From Endobugula sp965214375 (lineage in GTDB: Bacteria; Pseudomonadota; Gammaproteobacteria; Pseudomonadales; Cellvibrionaceae): a stretch of DNA of 64,000 bases. The translations under genes and the position numbers were made by a program. Shown in pieces: positions 1-7,706 of the stretch. How positions within the stretch are numbered: the stretch's first letter is position 1; each line of letters starts with the position of its first letter. The stretch lies in NCBI GenBank assembly GCA_965214375.1, contig OZ243947.1:1426001-1490000 (forward strand), written 5' to 3'. The notes below the pieces were generated by a model. That model was not told where the DNA came from. It searched no databases and was given only the letters and a program-made list of their open reading frames with translations.

Positions 1-120
1 TTCTTCGAACTTAACGGTAGACAGCTCCTTAATCAGTGCTACCGCTTCATCAACGGAGTACTGCTTGTTAGGATCGACTTTTTCACGAGCAAGCTTTTGA
101 CGTTTATTTAACTTAGCCAT
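1..120 (-). CDS. rplA: 50S ribosomal protein L1, N-terminal part (cut by window edge)
   Basis: Only the first 40 codons are inside the window. The reading begins MAKLNKRQKLAREKV and continues with the L1-type stretch YSVDEAVALIKEL, which matches the start of ribosomal protein L1. L1 forms the mobile L1 stalk on 23S rRNA near the E site and, in many bacteria, represses its own L11-L1 mRNA. The ATG lies two bases after the rplK stop, so the two genes form one transcript. The rest of the protein is off the left edge. Confidence 0.93.
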   Translation of the reverse strand, partial: MAKLNKRQKLAREKVDPNKQYSVDEAVALIKELSTVKFEE

Positions 121-122
121 GA

Positions 123-554
123 TTACAGACCCTCCACTTCAAGACCAGCACTAACCGCACTACCTGCAATAGTACGTACCGCAGCGTCCATATCAGACGC
201 TGTCAAATCTGGTTCTTTAATTTTGGCAATTTCTTCTAATTGCTCGCGCGTCACCTTACCTACTTTTTCAGTGTTAGGGCGACCACTGCCTTTTTTGATA
301 CCAGATGCTTTACGCAACAAGAAGGCCGCAGGTGGCGTTTTCATTTCAAAAGTGAAACTACGATCACTGTAAACACTAATGATTACAGGAACTGGCGCAC
401 CATTTTCGATATTTTGAGTCTGCGCATTAAATGCTTTACAGAACTCCATGATGTTCACACCATGTTGACCCAGAGCGGGACCAACCGGAGGACTTGGATT
501 GGCCTGACCTGCAGGCACTTGAAGCTTAATATAAGATTCAACTTTCTTTGCCAT
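123..554 (-). CDS. rplK: 50S ribosomal protein L11
   Basis: This 143-residue protein has the usual L11 length. The N-terminal domain has the proline-rich helix stretch typical of the family (GQANPSPPVGPALGQHG, about residues 16-32). The C-terminal RNA-binding domain carries KKGSGRPN near residue 87. L11 binds the GTPase-associated centre of 23S rRNA and is needed for RelA activation and for factor binding. It lies between nusG and rplA in the conserved order secE-nusG-rplK-rplA, with rplA starting two bases after its stop. Confidence 0.98.
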   Translation of the reverse strand: MAKKVESYIKLQVPAGQANPSPPVGPALGQHGVNIMEFCKAFNAQTQNIENGAPVPVIISVYSDRSFTFEMKTPPAAFLLRKASGIKKGSGRPNTEKVGKVTREQLEEIAKIKEPDLTASDMDAAVRTIAGSAVSAGLEVEGL

Positions 555-648
555 TATAACATCTCCTAAATAATGGGTAATAACGCCTCAAAACAAGCAG
601 GATGTTTGTTTATCGCAGGCTCCCCTGTTTGTAAAATTTGTAATCAAA

Positions 649-721
649 GGGTCAGAGTAACTTGATCCGCCCCTCGCAAAATTAACTACTGAAAAACTTC
701 AGGGTCAAGTATTCTGACCCC
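649..721. repeat. Imperfect inverted repeat with GGGTCAGAGTA-type ends
   Basis: The gap between nusG and rplK contains GGGTCAGAGTAACTTGATCC at 649-668 and its imperfect reverse complement at 703-721, separated by about 34 bases. Ends reading GGGGTCAGAGTA are, from general knowledge, common in REP-like elements mobilised by IS200-family (RAYT-type) transposases in gammaproteobacteria. No transposase is nearby, so this would be a non-autonomous copy. It could also fold as an RNA hairpin in the nusG-rplK message. Only one copy is in the window. Confidence 0.5.
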
Positions 722-746
722 GTGAATTACTTGATATAAATTTTAG

Positions 747-1280
747 TTAAGTCTTTTCTACTTGACCAAATTCAAGTTCTACCGGAGTAGAACGTCCGAA
801 GATCAACACTGCAACTTGCAGGCGACTCTTATCATAATTCACTTCTTCAACAACCCCATTAAAGTCGTTGAAAGGACCGTCAATCACACGCACCATTTCA
901 CCCGGCTCAAAAATAGTTTTGGGCTTGGGTTTTTCAACCGCGTCATCGATGCGCTGTAAAATCAGCTCGGCTTCTTTATTGGTAATCGGAGCAGGCTCAT
1001 CAGCTTTACCACCGATAAAACCCAGCACACGAGGCGTTTCTTTAACCAAATGCCAAGTGTCATCATTTAACTCCATTTGCACTAACACATAACCCGGGAA
1101 AAACTTTCTTTCCGACTTGCGCTTTTGTCCGCCTCGCATTTCTACAACTTCTTCTGTTGGCACCAGAACATCACCGAAAAGCTCCTGCATATCATGCAGA
1201 TCTATGCGTTCTTTCAATGCCGTCGCTACTTTCTTTTCATAGCCAGAATAGGCATGCACTACATACCAACGTTTTGACAT
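747..1280 (-). CDS. nusG: Transcription termination/antitermination factor NusG
   Basis: The protein has 177 residues, the normal NusG length. The N-terminal NGN domain opens with KRWYVVHAYSGYEKKVA and contains FFPGYVLVQM near residue 61. The C-terminal KOW domain contains GEMVRVIDGPFNDFNGVVEEV near residue 126. NusG binds RNA polymerase across the cleft, suppresses pausing, and links RNA polymerase to Rho or ribosomal S10. It follows secE by seven bases, as in most bacteria. Confidence 0.98.
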   Translation of the reverse strand: MSKRWYVVHAYSGYEKKVATALKERIDLHDMQELFGDVLVPTEEVVEMRGGQKRKSERKFFPGYVLVQMELNDDTWHLVKETPRVLGFIGGKADEPAPITNKEAELILQRIDDAVEKPKPKTIFEPGEMVRVIDGPFNDFNGVVEEVNYDKSRLQVAVLIFGRSTPVELEFGQVEKT

Positions 1281-1287
1281 TCTATTG

Positions 1288-1662
1288 TTATCCTATGATA
1301 AGAGAGGCAATCCAACCGATAAAACTGTCTAGTCCCCATAAAATAATGGCTGTGATTATAGTTAACACAACAACAATTAATGTCGTTTGATGTGTTTCAG
1401 GGACAGAAGGCCAAACAACCTTTCGCACCTCTGTCAATGACTCCCTCACTGTAGACCAAATAACCGCGCCCTGCGCTGTATTAATGGCAATAAAAAATGC
1501 CAACAAACCCAAAGCTAGAAGCGTAAGAAAACGATATAGCAAGCCCAGATCACTGTAGTAGGAATTCCCAACAACTCCTACAGCAACAATGGCAACAACC
1601 ACTAACCAGCGCAGCCAATTTAGTGGATAGTTATCTGCTTCAACTTTTGCGCTCACACTCAC
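1288..1662 (-). CDS. secE: Preprotein translocase subunit SecE
   Basis: This 124-residue membrane protein has two N-terminal hydrophobic segments (about 16-35 and 42-62). They are followed by the conserved SecE region with EVRKVVWPSVPETHQTT near residue 78 and a last transmembrane helix. The three-helix layout is the Escherichia/Pseudomonas type of SecE. It clamps SecY in the Sec translocon. It lies between tRNA-Trp and nusG, the standard position. Confidence 0.97.
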   Translation of the reverse strand: MSVSAKVEADNYPLNWLRWLVVVAIVAVGVVGNSYYSDLGLLYRFLTLLALGLLAFFIAINTAQGAVIWSTVRESLTEVRKVVWPSVPETHQTTLIVVVLTIITAIILWGLDSFIGWIASLIIG

Positions 1663-1678
1663 TCCGATTTCACATAAA

Positions 1679-1754
1679 TGGCAGGCCAGGAGGGACTCGA
1701 ACCCCCAACTTTCGGTTTTGGAGACCGACGCTCTACCAATTGAACTACTGGCCT
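1679..1754 (-). tRNA. trpT: tRNA-Trp (CCA anticodon)
   Basis: The minus strand folds as a 76-base tRNA with an encoded 3' CCA. The acceptor stem pairs AGGCCAG with CTGGCCT, the D arm is followed by GGTAGAGC, the anticodon loop is TCTCCAAAA giving CCA, and the T loop is TTCGAGT. It sits between tuf and secE, the conserved location. Confidence 0.97.
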
Positions 1755-1820
1755 GTAACTTTTGTCACAGCTATCTAACCAAGGATCAGAACCTGAAACT
1801 ACAGCCACCTGATAAAACAC

Positions 1821-1848
1821 AAGCCGAGACGACAAATCGACTCGGCTT
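1821..1848 (-). terminator. Hairpin downstream of tuf
   Basis: AAGCCGAG pairs with CTCGGCTT around a short loop, 31 bases after the tuf stop. On the minus strand it is followed by a moderately T-rich run (TGTGTTTTATC). It probably ends or attenuates the tuf transcript before tRNA-Trp and secE. Confidence 0.6.
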
Positions 1849-1878
1849 GACGGTCTTTCGACCTATTATTGAGAACGA

Positions 1879-3102
1879 TTACTCAATAATTTTGGCAACA
1901 ACACCTGCACCAACGGTACGACCACCTTCACGAATTGCAAAACGTAAGCCGTCTTCCATCGCAATCGGGTGAATCAACTCAACTGTCATCTGAATGTTAT
2001 CACCAGGCATAACCATCTCAACACCCTCTGGCAACTCACACGCACCTGTCACATCAGTGGTACGGAAGTAAAACTGTGGACGGTAACCTTTAAAGAATGG
2101 CGTATGACGACCACCCTCATCGTTAGACAGCACGTAAACTTCAGCTTCAAACTTAGTGTGTGGATTTACTGAACCAGGAACACATAACACCTGACCACGC
2201 TCAATCTCGTCACGCTTAGTACCACGCAATAGAACACCGACGTTTTCACCTGCACGACCTTCGTCTAGCAACTTACGGAACATCTCAACACCAGTACAAG
2301 TGGTTGAAGTCGTTTCTTTAATACCTACGATTTCAATCTCGTCACCAACAGTAATGATACCGCGCTCAACACGACCAGTTACAACCGTACCACGACCGGA
2401 AATTGAGAACACATCTTCAATTGGCATCAAGAACGGCTGATCAATTGCACGCTCTGGCTCAGGGATGTACTCATCTAGAGTCTCAACCAACTTCTTAACA
2501 GCAGTCGTACCTAATTCGTTATCATCTTTACCTTCTAGCGCCATCAACGCAGAACCTGGAATGATTGGCGTGTCATCACCTGGGAATTCGTAAGTGTCTA
2601 GCAACTCACGCAGCTCCATTTCAACCAGCTCTAACATTTCTGCATATTCTTCTGAATCAACACCACCACAGTCTTCTGCAAGAAGGTCGGCTTTGTTCAG
2701 GAATACAACGATGTAAGGGACACCTACCTGACGTGACAGCAGGATGTGTTCACGCGTTTGAGGCATTGGACCATCAGTTGAACCACACACCAAAATAGCG
2801 CCGTCCATCTGAGCCGCACCAGTAATCATGTTTTTTACATAGTCGGCGTGCCCTGGGCAGTCTACGTGTGCGTAGTGACGTGTAGGAGAATCATACTCAA
2901 CGTGTGACGTCGCAATCGTAATACCGCGCTCACGCTCTTCCGGTGCATTATCAATACCGTCAAAGGCTACTGCATCACCACCCCATATTGCTGCACAAAC
3001 GCGCGTCAATGCCGCTGTTAGTGTTGTTTTACCATGGTCAACGTGACCTATCGTACCCACGTTGACGTGGGGTTTACTACGTTCAAACTTTTCTTTTGCC
3101 AT
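1879..3102 (-). CDS. tuf: Elongation factor Tu
   Basis: EF-Tu is the GTPase that delivers aminoacyl-tRNA to the ribosome. The G-domain motifs are intact: GHVDHGKTT near residue 19, RGITI near 59, DCPGHADY near 81 and NKAD near 136. The protein is 407 residues, against 394 in E. coli; the extra length is largely a G-domain insertion (LLAEDCGGVDSEEYAEM, near residue 140) seen in some marine gammaproteobacteria. Domains 2 and 3 follow, ending GAGVVAKIIE. It lies downstream of four tRNA genes in the thr-tyr-gly-thr-tuf arrangement familiar from E. coli tufB. Whether a second tuf exists cannot be seen. Confidence 0.99.
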   Translation of the reverse strand: MAKEKFERSKPHVNVGTIGHVDHGKTTLTAALTRVCAAIWGGDAVAFDGIDNAPEERERGITIATSHVEYDSPTRHYAHVDCPGHADYVKNMITGAAQMDGAILVCGSTDGPMPQTREHILLSRQVGVPYIVVFLNKADLLAEDCGGVDSEEYAEMLELVEMELRELLDTYEFPGDDTPIIPGSALMALEGKDDNELGTTAVKKLVETLDEYIPEPERAIDQPFLMPIEDVFSISGRGTVVTGRVERGIITVGDEIEIVGIKETTSTTCTGVEMFRKLLDEGRAGENVGVLLRGTKRDEIERGQVLCVPGSVNPHTKFEAEVYVLSNDEGGRHTPFFKGYRPQFYFRTTDVTGACELPEGVEMVMPGDNIQMTVELIHPIAMEDGLRFAIREGGRTVGAGVVAKIIE

Positions 3103-3341
3103 CGTGAGCGTCTCCTAATTTAGTGTTGCCCTGATTAATTACTAATAATAAAAACTGCGTTACTTTACTTACAAAAAGACGCCGCAAAAGCGCCATATAA
3201 CAAAAGTACACAGCAAACCGCAGCCCCAGCCGCAATATAGCCATGCACCGTCATTCCAAATTTTCACGCTGCCTAACAAGCCTGTGCGCTTACCAAACCA
3301 CAATCAACCACTTACAAGTACGATCTGTTGCTCAAGTTTAG

Positions 3342-3417
3342 TGGAGCTCATGAGCAGATTTGAACTGCCGACCTCACCCTTACCAAGGGTGTGCTCTACC
3401 AACTGAGCTACATGAGC
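3342..3417 (-). tRNA. thrT: tRNA-Thr (GGT anticodon)
   Basis: This is a 76-base tRNA on the minus strand with encoded CCA. The anticodon stem-loop reads ACCCTTGGTAAGGGT, giving anticodon GGT. It is the fourth tRNA of the cluster and the one nearest tuf. Confidence 0.97.
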
Positions 3418-3463
3418 ACAAATCTTTACCACCTTCACCAGCCAGCTCCAATAAGCCAACCTA

Positions 3464-3537
<74 letters not shown>

Positions 3538-3634
3538 ATGACCACTAGCAATGATTTACACTGCACCATATCTTGCGTTTTATTCCAAGCCGACACCTAA
3601 TTTTAACCAAAAACTCAGCTTTATCAGCAAGTTA

Positions 3635-3718
3635 TGGTGCAGGGGGGTGGATTCGAACCACCGAAGCTCGCGCGTCAGATTTACAGTCTGATCCCTTTGG
3701 CCACTCGGGAACCCCTGC
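3635..3718 (-). tRNA. tyrU: tRNA-Tyr (GTA anticodon)
   Basis: This is an 84-base class II tRNA on the minus strand with a long variable arm and encoded CCA. The anticodon loop CTGTAAA gives GTA. The order Thr-Tyr-Gly-Thr matches E. coli thrU-tyrU-glyT-thrT. Confidence 0.97.
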
Positions 3719-3833
3719 GAAAGGCGAAGTATTCTCCGCTCATTGATGCTTTCTGTCAACCAGTTAGGCTAAAAATTACCCGCAAAATCACCTATTTAGC
3801 GTAATTTATTCACGAGAAGCATCAACAAAAAAA

Positions 3834-3909
3834 TGGAGCTGGCGATAGGAGTCGAACCTACGACCTGCTGATTACAAGTCAGCTGCTCTACCAACTGAGC
3901 TACGCCAGC
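3834..3909 (-). tRNA. thrU: tRNA-Thr (TGT anticodon)
   Basis: This is a 76-base tRNA on the minus strand with encoded CCA. The anticodon stem-loop contains GACTTGTAATC, giving TGT. It is the first tRNA of the tRNA-tuf transcript and lies about 60 bases downstream of the promoter at 3972-4000. Confidence 0.97.
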
Positions 3910-3971
3910 CAAATGAAGCTAAAAGCCTCTTTACACCATCGGGAATGATGTTCCCCAAAAGTGGAGGCGCG

Positions 3972-4000
3972 ATTCTAGAGAAACTTTTACCGGGACGCAA
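3972..4000 (-). promoter_or_regulatory. Sigma-70 promoter of the tRNA-tuf operon
   Basis: On the minus strand TTGCGT (3995-4000) and TAGAAT (3972-3977) are separated by exactly 17 bases. They are followed by the GC-rich discriminator CGCGCC, the signature of stringently controlled stable-RNA promoters. The -35 box and spacer lie inside the last codons of the upstream SPOR gene. Confidence 0.7.
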
Positions 4001-4706
4001 CATCTGAACACAAATTTTGTTGTTTTTGTAGTAAATCTTTTCCTGAAATCAACTCAGACCATTGTGTTTGGTTAATTTTTGTTGATTCTCGCTGTTGTAA
4101 AAACACCCAAATTTCGCGTTTTTCACGTGGAACCTCTAAAATTTCTGTTTGATGACCCAGCTCTGCAACCTTTGATTGGAGCGCTTTCGCTCGATCAGAC
4201 TCGGAAAACATACCCAAAGAAATGCCATTTTCCAGCTCTCCATCAGGAATGATATAACTATCGACGCCCTGCCTCTGCAAATCCCCTAAACGCTGTAATA
4301 ATTCTTTACGTGAGCCCAAAGGAGGCAAATGTAGCCAGTAACCGACGGTGTTTGAGACCAGCAAATGTTTAACCTTGGACTGTATATCGAACACCGCCAA
4401 CCTCTCTACAAACAAGCGCGCCTTGGCAATGTCTGTAAAAGAACCCACCAAGGTACACAAGGCTCGCGAACTTAGTGCGCCGTTCTCTGGTTTTACACGA
4501 CCAAGACGTACCGCCTCGACAGGTTCAACTTGGCGTTTATCGTCCACAAGCTCACTCAGTAAGACTAGAGTTGTCCCTTTAACACGATCCCGAGAATCCA
4601 TCACAACACCAGCATCATGCGATGAATTTTTCTGATCGGGTTCACTGATGATATATGCCAATAGCACCAAGTTCGCCGCTAACAAACTGCAGCAAATGCA
4701 ACGCAT
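3987..4706 (-). CDS. SPOR-domain-like membrane-anchored protein
   Basis: The 239-residue protein starts with one hydrophobic segment (residues 5-20), likely a signal anchor placing the rest in the periplasm. The C-terminal half has the SPOR pattern of two short repeats. One begins CTLVGSFTDIAKARLFVERL, and a later segment reads GISLGMFSESDRAKALQSKV. SPOR domains bind denuded septal peptidoglycan. The same gene position next to coaX is occupied by a SPOR protein in Pseudomonas. Its ATG overlaps the coaX stop by one base, implying translational coupling, and its 3' end carries the tRNA-operon promoter. The exact role is unknown. Confidence 0.75.
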   Translation of the reverse strand: MRCICCSLLAANLVLLAYIISEPDQKNSSHDAGVVMDSRDRVKGTTLVLLSELVDDKRQVEPVEAVRLGRVKPENGALSSRALCTLVGSFTDIAKARLFVERLAVFDIQSKVKHLLVSNTVGYWLHLPPLGSRKELLQRLGDLQRQGVDSYIIPDGELENGISLGMFSESDRAKALQSKVAELGHQTEILEVPREKREIWVFLQQRESTKINQTQWSELISGKDLLQKQQNLCSDVASR

Positions 4707-5467
4707 TAACTGTAATCCTTGGTGGATATCAACACATCCAAACCATCAAGCACTAAGTCAGGCTCAAACAAAACCTGATCAACACCTCGATCGCGCAATC
4801 GATCGGCCATATAACACCCATCACCGCCCGTTAACATTATAGATGGGGTGGATGTCAGTGTTTTACCAAATTGCTGATAAACACCATAAATAAAACTTTC
4901 TATCATAAGGGGCAAACCTGCAAGCACTCCCCGCATGGTAGATACACCGGGTACAGATTTTTCAGGATACTCAGAGGAGCCAACGACGACCTGATCTGTC
5001 GTTAGTAGTGATGCCTTCATTAGCTGTAGACCGGGAACAATATATCCCCCCACATGAGAACCGCTCAGCGATAACAAATCAATTGTAACTGCACTACCAG
5101 CATCCACTACCAAAAAGTCGCCACATTGCCGCTTAAACGTTGCCAATAAAGCCAGCCAACGGTCGACCCCCATTTGACTAACATCACTATAGGCATTAGT
5201 GACACCGGCACAATAGCGTGTAGTTTCTGCAAAACGCGGCTCAACAGAGCAATGACGCAAAATCAAGTCCTTCAGCAGAGGTTGTAATCGCGAAACAACA
5301 CTGGAAATATAGACGGCTGCAATCATAGAAACATCCAGATCAGATAAAACATAGCCCAATTCCTCCAATGCACCAGAGGTCATCATAGCGCCGGATGAGC
5401 ATACTTTATCATCATGACGCAAACGCCATTTCAAACGTGTATTACCTAGATCAATCTCAAGAATCAC
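4706..5467 (-). CDS. coaX: Type III pantothenate kinase
   Basis: CoaX phosphorylates pantothenate, the first step of coenzyme A synthesis. It belongs to the ASKHA fold and, unlike CoaA, resists feedback inhibition by CoA. The 253-residue protein begins MILEIDLGNTRLKWR, the phosphate-1 motif with its catalytic Asp. It contains GVDRWLALLA near residue 101 and DAGSAVTIDLL near residue 121. MLTGGDG near residue 210 is the adenosine motif. It starts seven bases after the birA stop in an alr-birA-coaX-SPOR string. panB, in the same CoA pathway, lies at the other end of the window. Confidence 0.95.
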   Translation of the reverse strand: MILEIDLGNTRLKWRLRHDDKVCSSGAMMTSGALEELGYVLSDLDVSMIAAVYISSVVSRLQPLLKDLILRHCSVEPRFAETTRYCAGVTNAYSDVSQMGVDRWLALLATFKRQCGDFLVVDAGSAVTIDLLSLSGSHVGGYIVPGLQLMKASLLTTDQVVVGSSEYPEKSVPGVSTMRGVLAGLPLMIESFIYGVYQQFGKTLTSTPSIMLTGGDGCYMADRLRDRGVDQVLFEPDLVLDGLDVLISTKDYS

Positions 5468-5474
5468 AGGTTTA

Positions 5475-6437
5475 TCACTGACCTCTTAATGACACTTCAC
5501 CACCACAAATGTGATGCTCTTGATCATCCGCAACAATACAAAGTGCACCATTAGGAAGAACACCTCTGGCAACACCCACCAAAGGCTCGACCTGATGGCC
5601 ATAAATAACATTGACGGGTTTGTTATAGAAAGCATCCAGCTTCTGCCACTGCGACTGGTAAGGAGCAAACCCTTGCCGCTGAAAGTTTTGCAACATCGGC
5701 ACAAGTTGATTCAGAATACGTATGATCAAATCATTTCTGGAAACACTGCGACTATGGCTAGATAGCGATGTATAGGGCTGATCAATGACAGTGTCTTGTG
5801 GCATATTAACGTTTAAACCAATACCGACAATAATGGTACATAGTCCAGAAGGATCTCCTACCATTTCCAGCAAGACTCCTCCTACTTTTTCTCCTGCAAT
5901 CAGAATATCGTTAGGCCATTTTAGTTGCACATTATCCATACCTAAGGATTGCAAAACTTCTGCAAGGTTGACACCCACAACCAGACTTAAACCTTCCAAT
6001 TGATCCGCACCACCTGAAAACTCCCACCCCAATGAAAAATAAATATTGCAGGCAAAAGGGCTAACCCACTGCCTGCCTCGGCGCCCTCTACCTGCACTCT
6101 GATATTCCGCTAAACAGATATAACCGTGCACCGAACGAGAGGCTTGTAACGCTAGCAGTTGCGCATTTGTTGAATCGACTTGGGAACAAATATCAATATG
6201 TGATATCTCCTTAGAAACCGCTGCCGACAAGCCTTTATCTATTGTCTTTGCTTCTAGCAGCTCAATACCACCTTTAACGCGGTAACCTTTACCCTTGATG
6301 GCTTCAACAGATAAACCCAACTCTTCAAGAGCCTGTAAATGCTTCCAGACGGCAGTACGAGATACACCCAGCAGACGCCCGACATCTGTGCCAGAATGAA
6401 ATTCACCATCAGATAAAAGTGATAATAACTGCTTCAT
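5475..6437 (-). CDS. birA: Bifunctional biotin-protein ligase / biotin operon repressor
   Basis: BirA attaches biotin to the acetyl-CoA carboxylase carrier protein and can repress biotin genes. This 320-residue protein has an N-terminal winged helix (about 1-62, with VSRTAVWKHLQALEELG), so it is the regulatory form. The ligase domain contains GRGRRGRQWVSP near residue 117, the biotinyl-AMP loop. LKWPNDI near residue 174 and KVGGVLLE near 184 are the lysine-binding and active-site motifs. A small C-terminal SH3-like domain ends the protein. It lies two bases after the alr stop. Confidence 0.96.
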   Translation of the reverse strand: MKQLLSLLSDGEFHSGTDVGRLLGVSRTAVWKHLQALEELGLSVEAIKGKGYRVKGGIELLEAKTIDKGLSAAVSKEISHIDICSQVDSTNAQLLALQASRSVHGYICLAEYQSAGRGRRGRQWVSPFACNIYFSLGWEFSGGADQLEGLSLVVGVNLAEVLQSLGMDNVQLKWPNDILIAGEKVGGVLLEMVGDPSGLCTIIVGIGLNVNMPQDTVIDQPYTSLSSHSRSVSRNDLIIRILNQLVPMLQNFQRQGFAPYQSQWQKLDAFYNKPVNVIYGHQVEPLVGVARGVLPNGALCIVADDQEHHICGGEVSLRGQ

Positions 6438-6439
6438 AG

Positions 6440-7549
6440 TCAGTCAATATAGCGCCTCTCATAACGCGCCCCTAAATTAGTTAGTACTTCATAGGCTATG
6501 GTGCCTGATAATTGTGCGAGCTGGTCAATCGTTTGATGTCGATTGATAATCTCTACAGACTGTAAATTTTCTGCTAAAGGCGATTCTATATCGGTAATAT
6601 CAATAACCATAGAATCCATGGAAATACGGCCGATTATCGGCACGCGATGATTAGCAACATAGACAACGCCAGAATTGCTCAATGCACTTCGCAGCCCGTC
6701 TGCATACCCGCCAAAAACAACCGCAATACGTGTTGGACGTTCAGCAACAAACTCTGCACCATAGCCAACCACCTCACCTTCAACAATCGATTTAACTTGC
6801 ATAATAGGCAATTCAAGACCTACCACAGGCAACATAGGGTTAGATTCTGTCGGCACAGGATTGACTCCGTATAGGGCAGCCCCTGGACGAACCAAGTCAT
6901 AATGAGCACTCTCACCCAAAAATATACCTGACGAGTTAGCTATCGTTTTTTTGATATGTGGAAGCTGTCGCGATAGCGTCTGTAGACAACCAGTAAACAC
7001 ATCCAACTGCTGCTGATTAAGTGGGTGGTGCGGCACATCCGCACAAGCAAAGTGACTCATCACATACTCTGGCACCAGTTCTTTAAGTATCTCGGTGGAC
7101 AATAGAGCCTCAATATCTGCAGGAAGCAGGCCTAAACGATGCATACCTGTATCAATTTTAATCGCACAAGGTGGCAATTGATGCTGTCTGGCGAACTCTG
7201 CCCAACGAATCACATGAGCCTTGGTCACTAATACTGGAGATAGCTGATAGTCCCGCCACTGGCTGGATATCGCGTCTGTTTGCGGATCCTGACACAAGCC
7301 CCCAAGAACAAAAATCTGGCAGGATTCGCCCAGCAAGGCTCTCAAGGCTTTCGCCTCAGCCAATGTTGCAACGAAAAACTCTCGACACCCGGCAGACCAT
7401 AAGCACTGAGCGACTCTTTCAACACCAAGACCATAAGCATTGGCTTTTACGACAGCTCCACAAGAGACGTCATTGCCAACTTTTTGCTTCAACCTTACCC
7501 AATTGTCCCCAATTGCCGTCAGATCAATGGTCAATATACCTGTTGTCAT
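6440..7549 (-). CDS. alr: Alanine racemase
   Basis: This PLP enzyme interconverts L- and D-alanine for peptidoglycan. The PLP-lysine motif VVKANAYGLG is near residue 34 and the conserved HRLGL is near residue 155. The C-terminal catalytic tyrosine region reads VGYGAEF. The chosen ATG at 7549 has CAGGA five bases upstream; an in-frame TTG at 7573 would add eight residues. At 369 residues it has normal length. The arrangement alr-birA-coaX with near-zero spacing implies one transcript. Confidence 0.94.
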   Translation of the reverse strand: MTTGILTIDLTAIGDNWVRLKQKVGNDVSCGAVVKANAYGLGVERVAQCLWSAGCREFFVATLAEAKALRALLGESCQIFVLGGLCQDPQTDAISSQWRDYQLSPVLVTKAHVIRWAEFARQHQLPPCAIKIDTGMHRLGLLPADIEALLSTEILKELVPEYVMSHFACADVPHHPLNQQQLDVFTGCLQTLSRQLPHIKKTIANSSGIFLGESAHYDLVRPGAALYGVNPVPTESNPMLPVVGLELPIMQVKSIVEGEVVGYGAEFVAERPTRIAVVFGGYADGLRSALSNSGVVYVANHRVPIIGRISMDSMVIDITDIESPLAENLQSVEIINRHQTIDQLAQLSGTIAYEVLTNLGARYERRYID

Positions 7550-7706
7550 ACAAATCCTGTAATAATTTAACAACTTACCCAGAGCGGACTATACTCAAAT
7601 AGAGGGTATCGTATACCCAATAAGTCCTTAACACTATAGGTACATATACCCGAATTCACCGAAAATACGTTGGTATCTACACAAGCAGCACTCTAAACAG
7701 CCACTC

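Noticed and set aside
240..569. Open frame opposite rplK
   Set aside because: It lies wholly antisense to a highly conserved ribosomal protein gene and has no family-like sequence.
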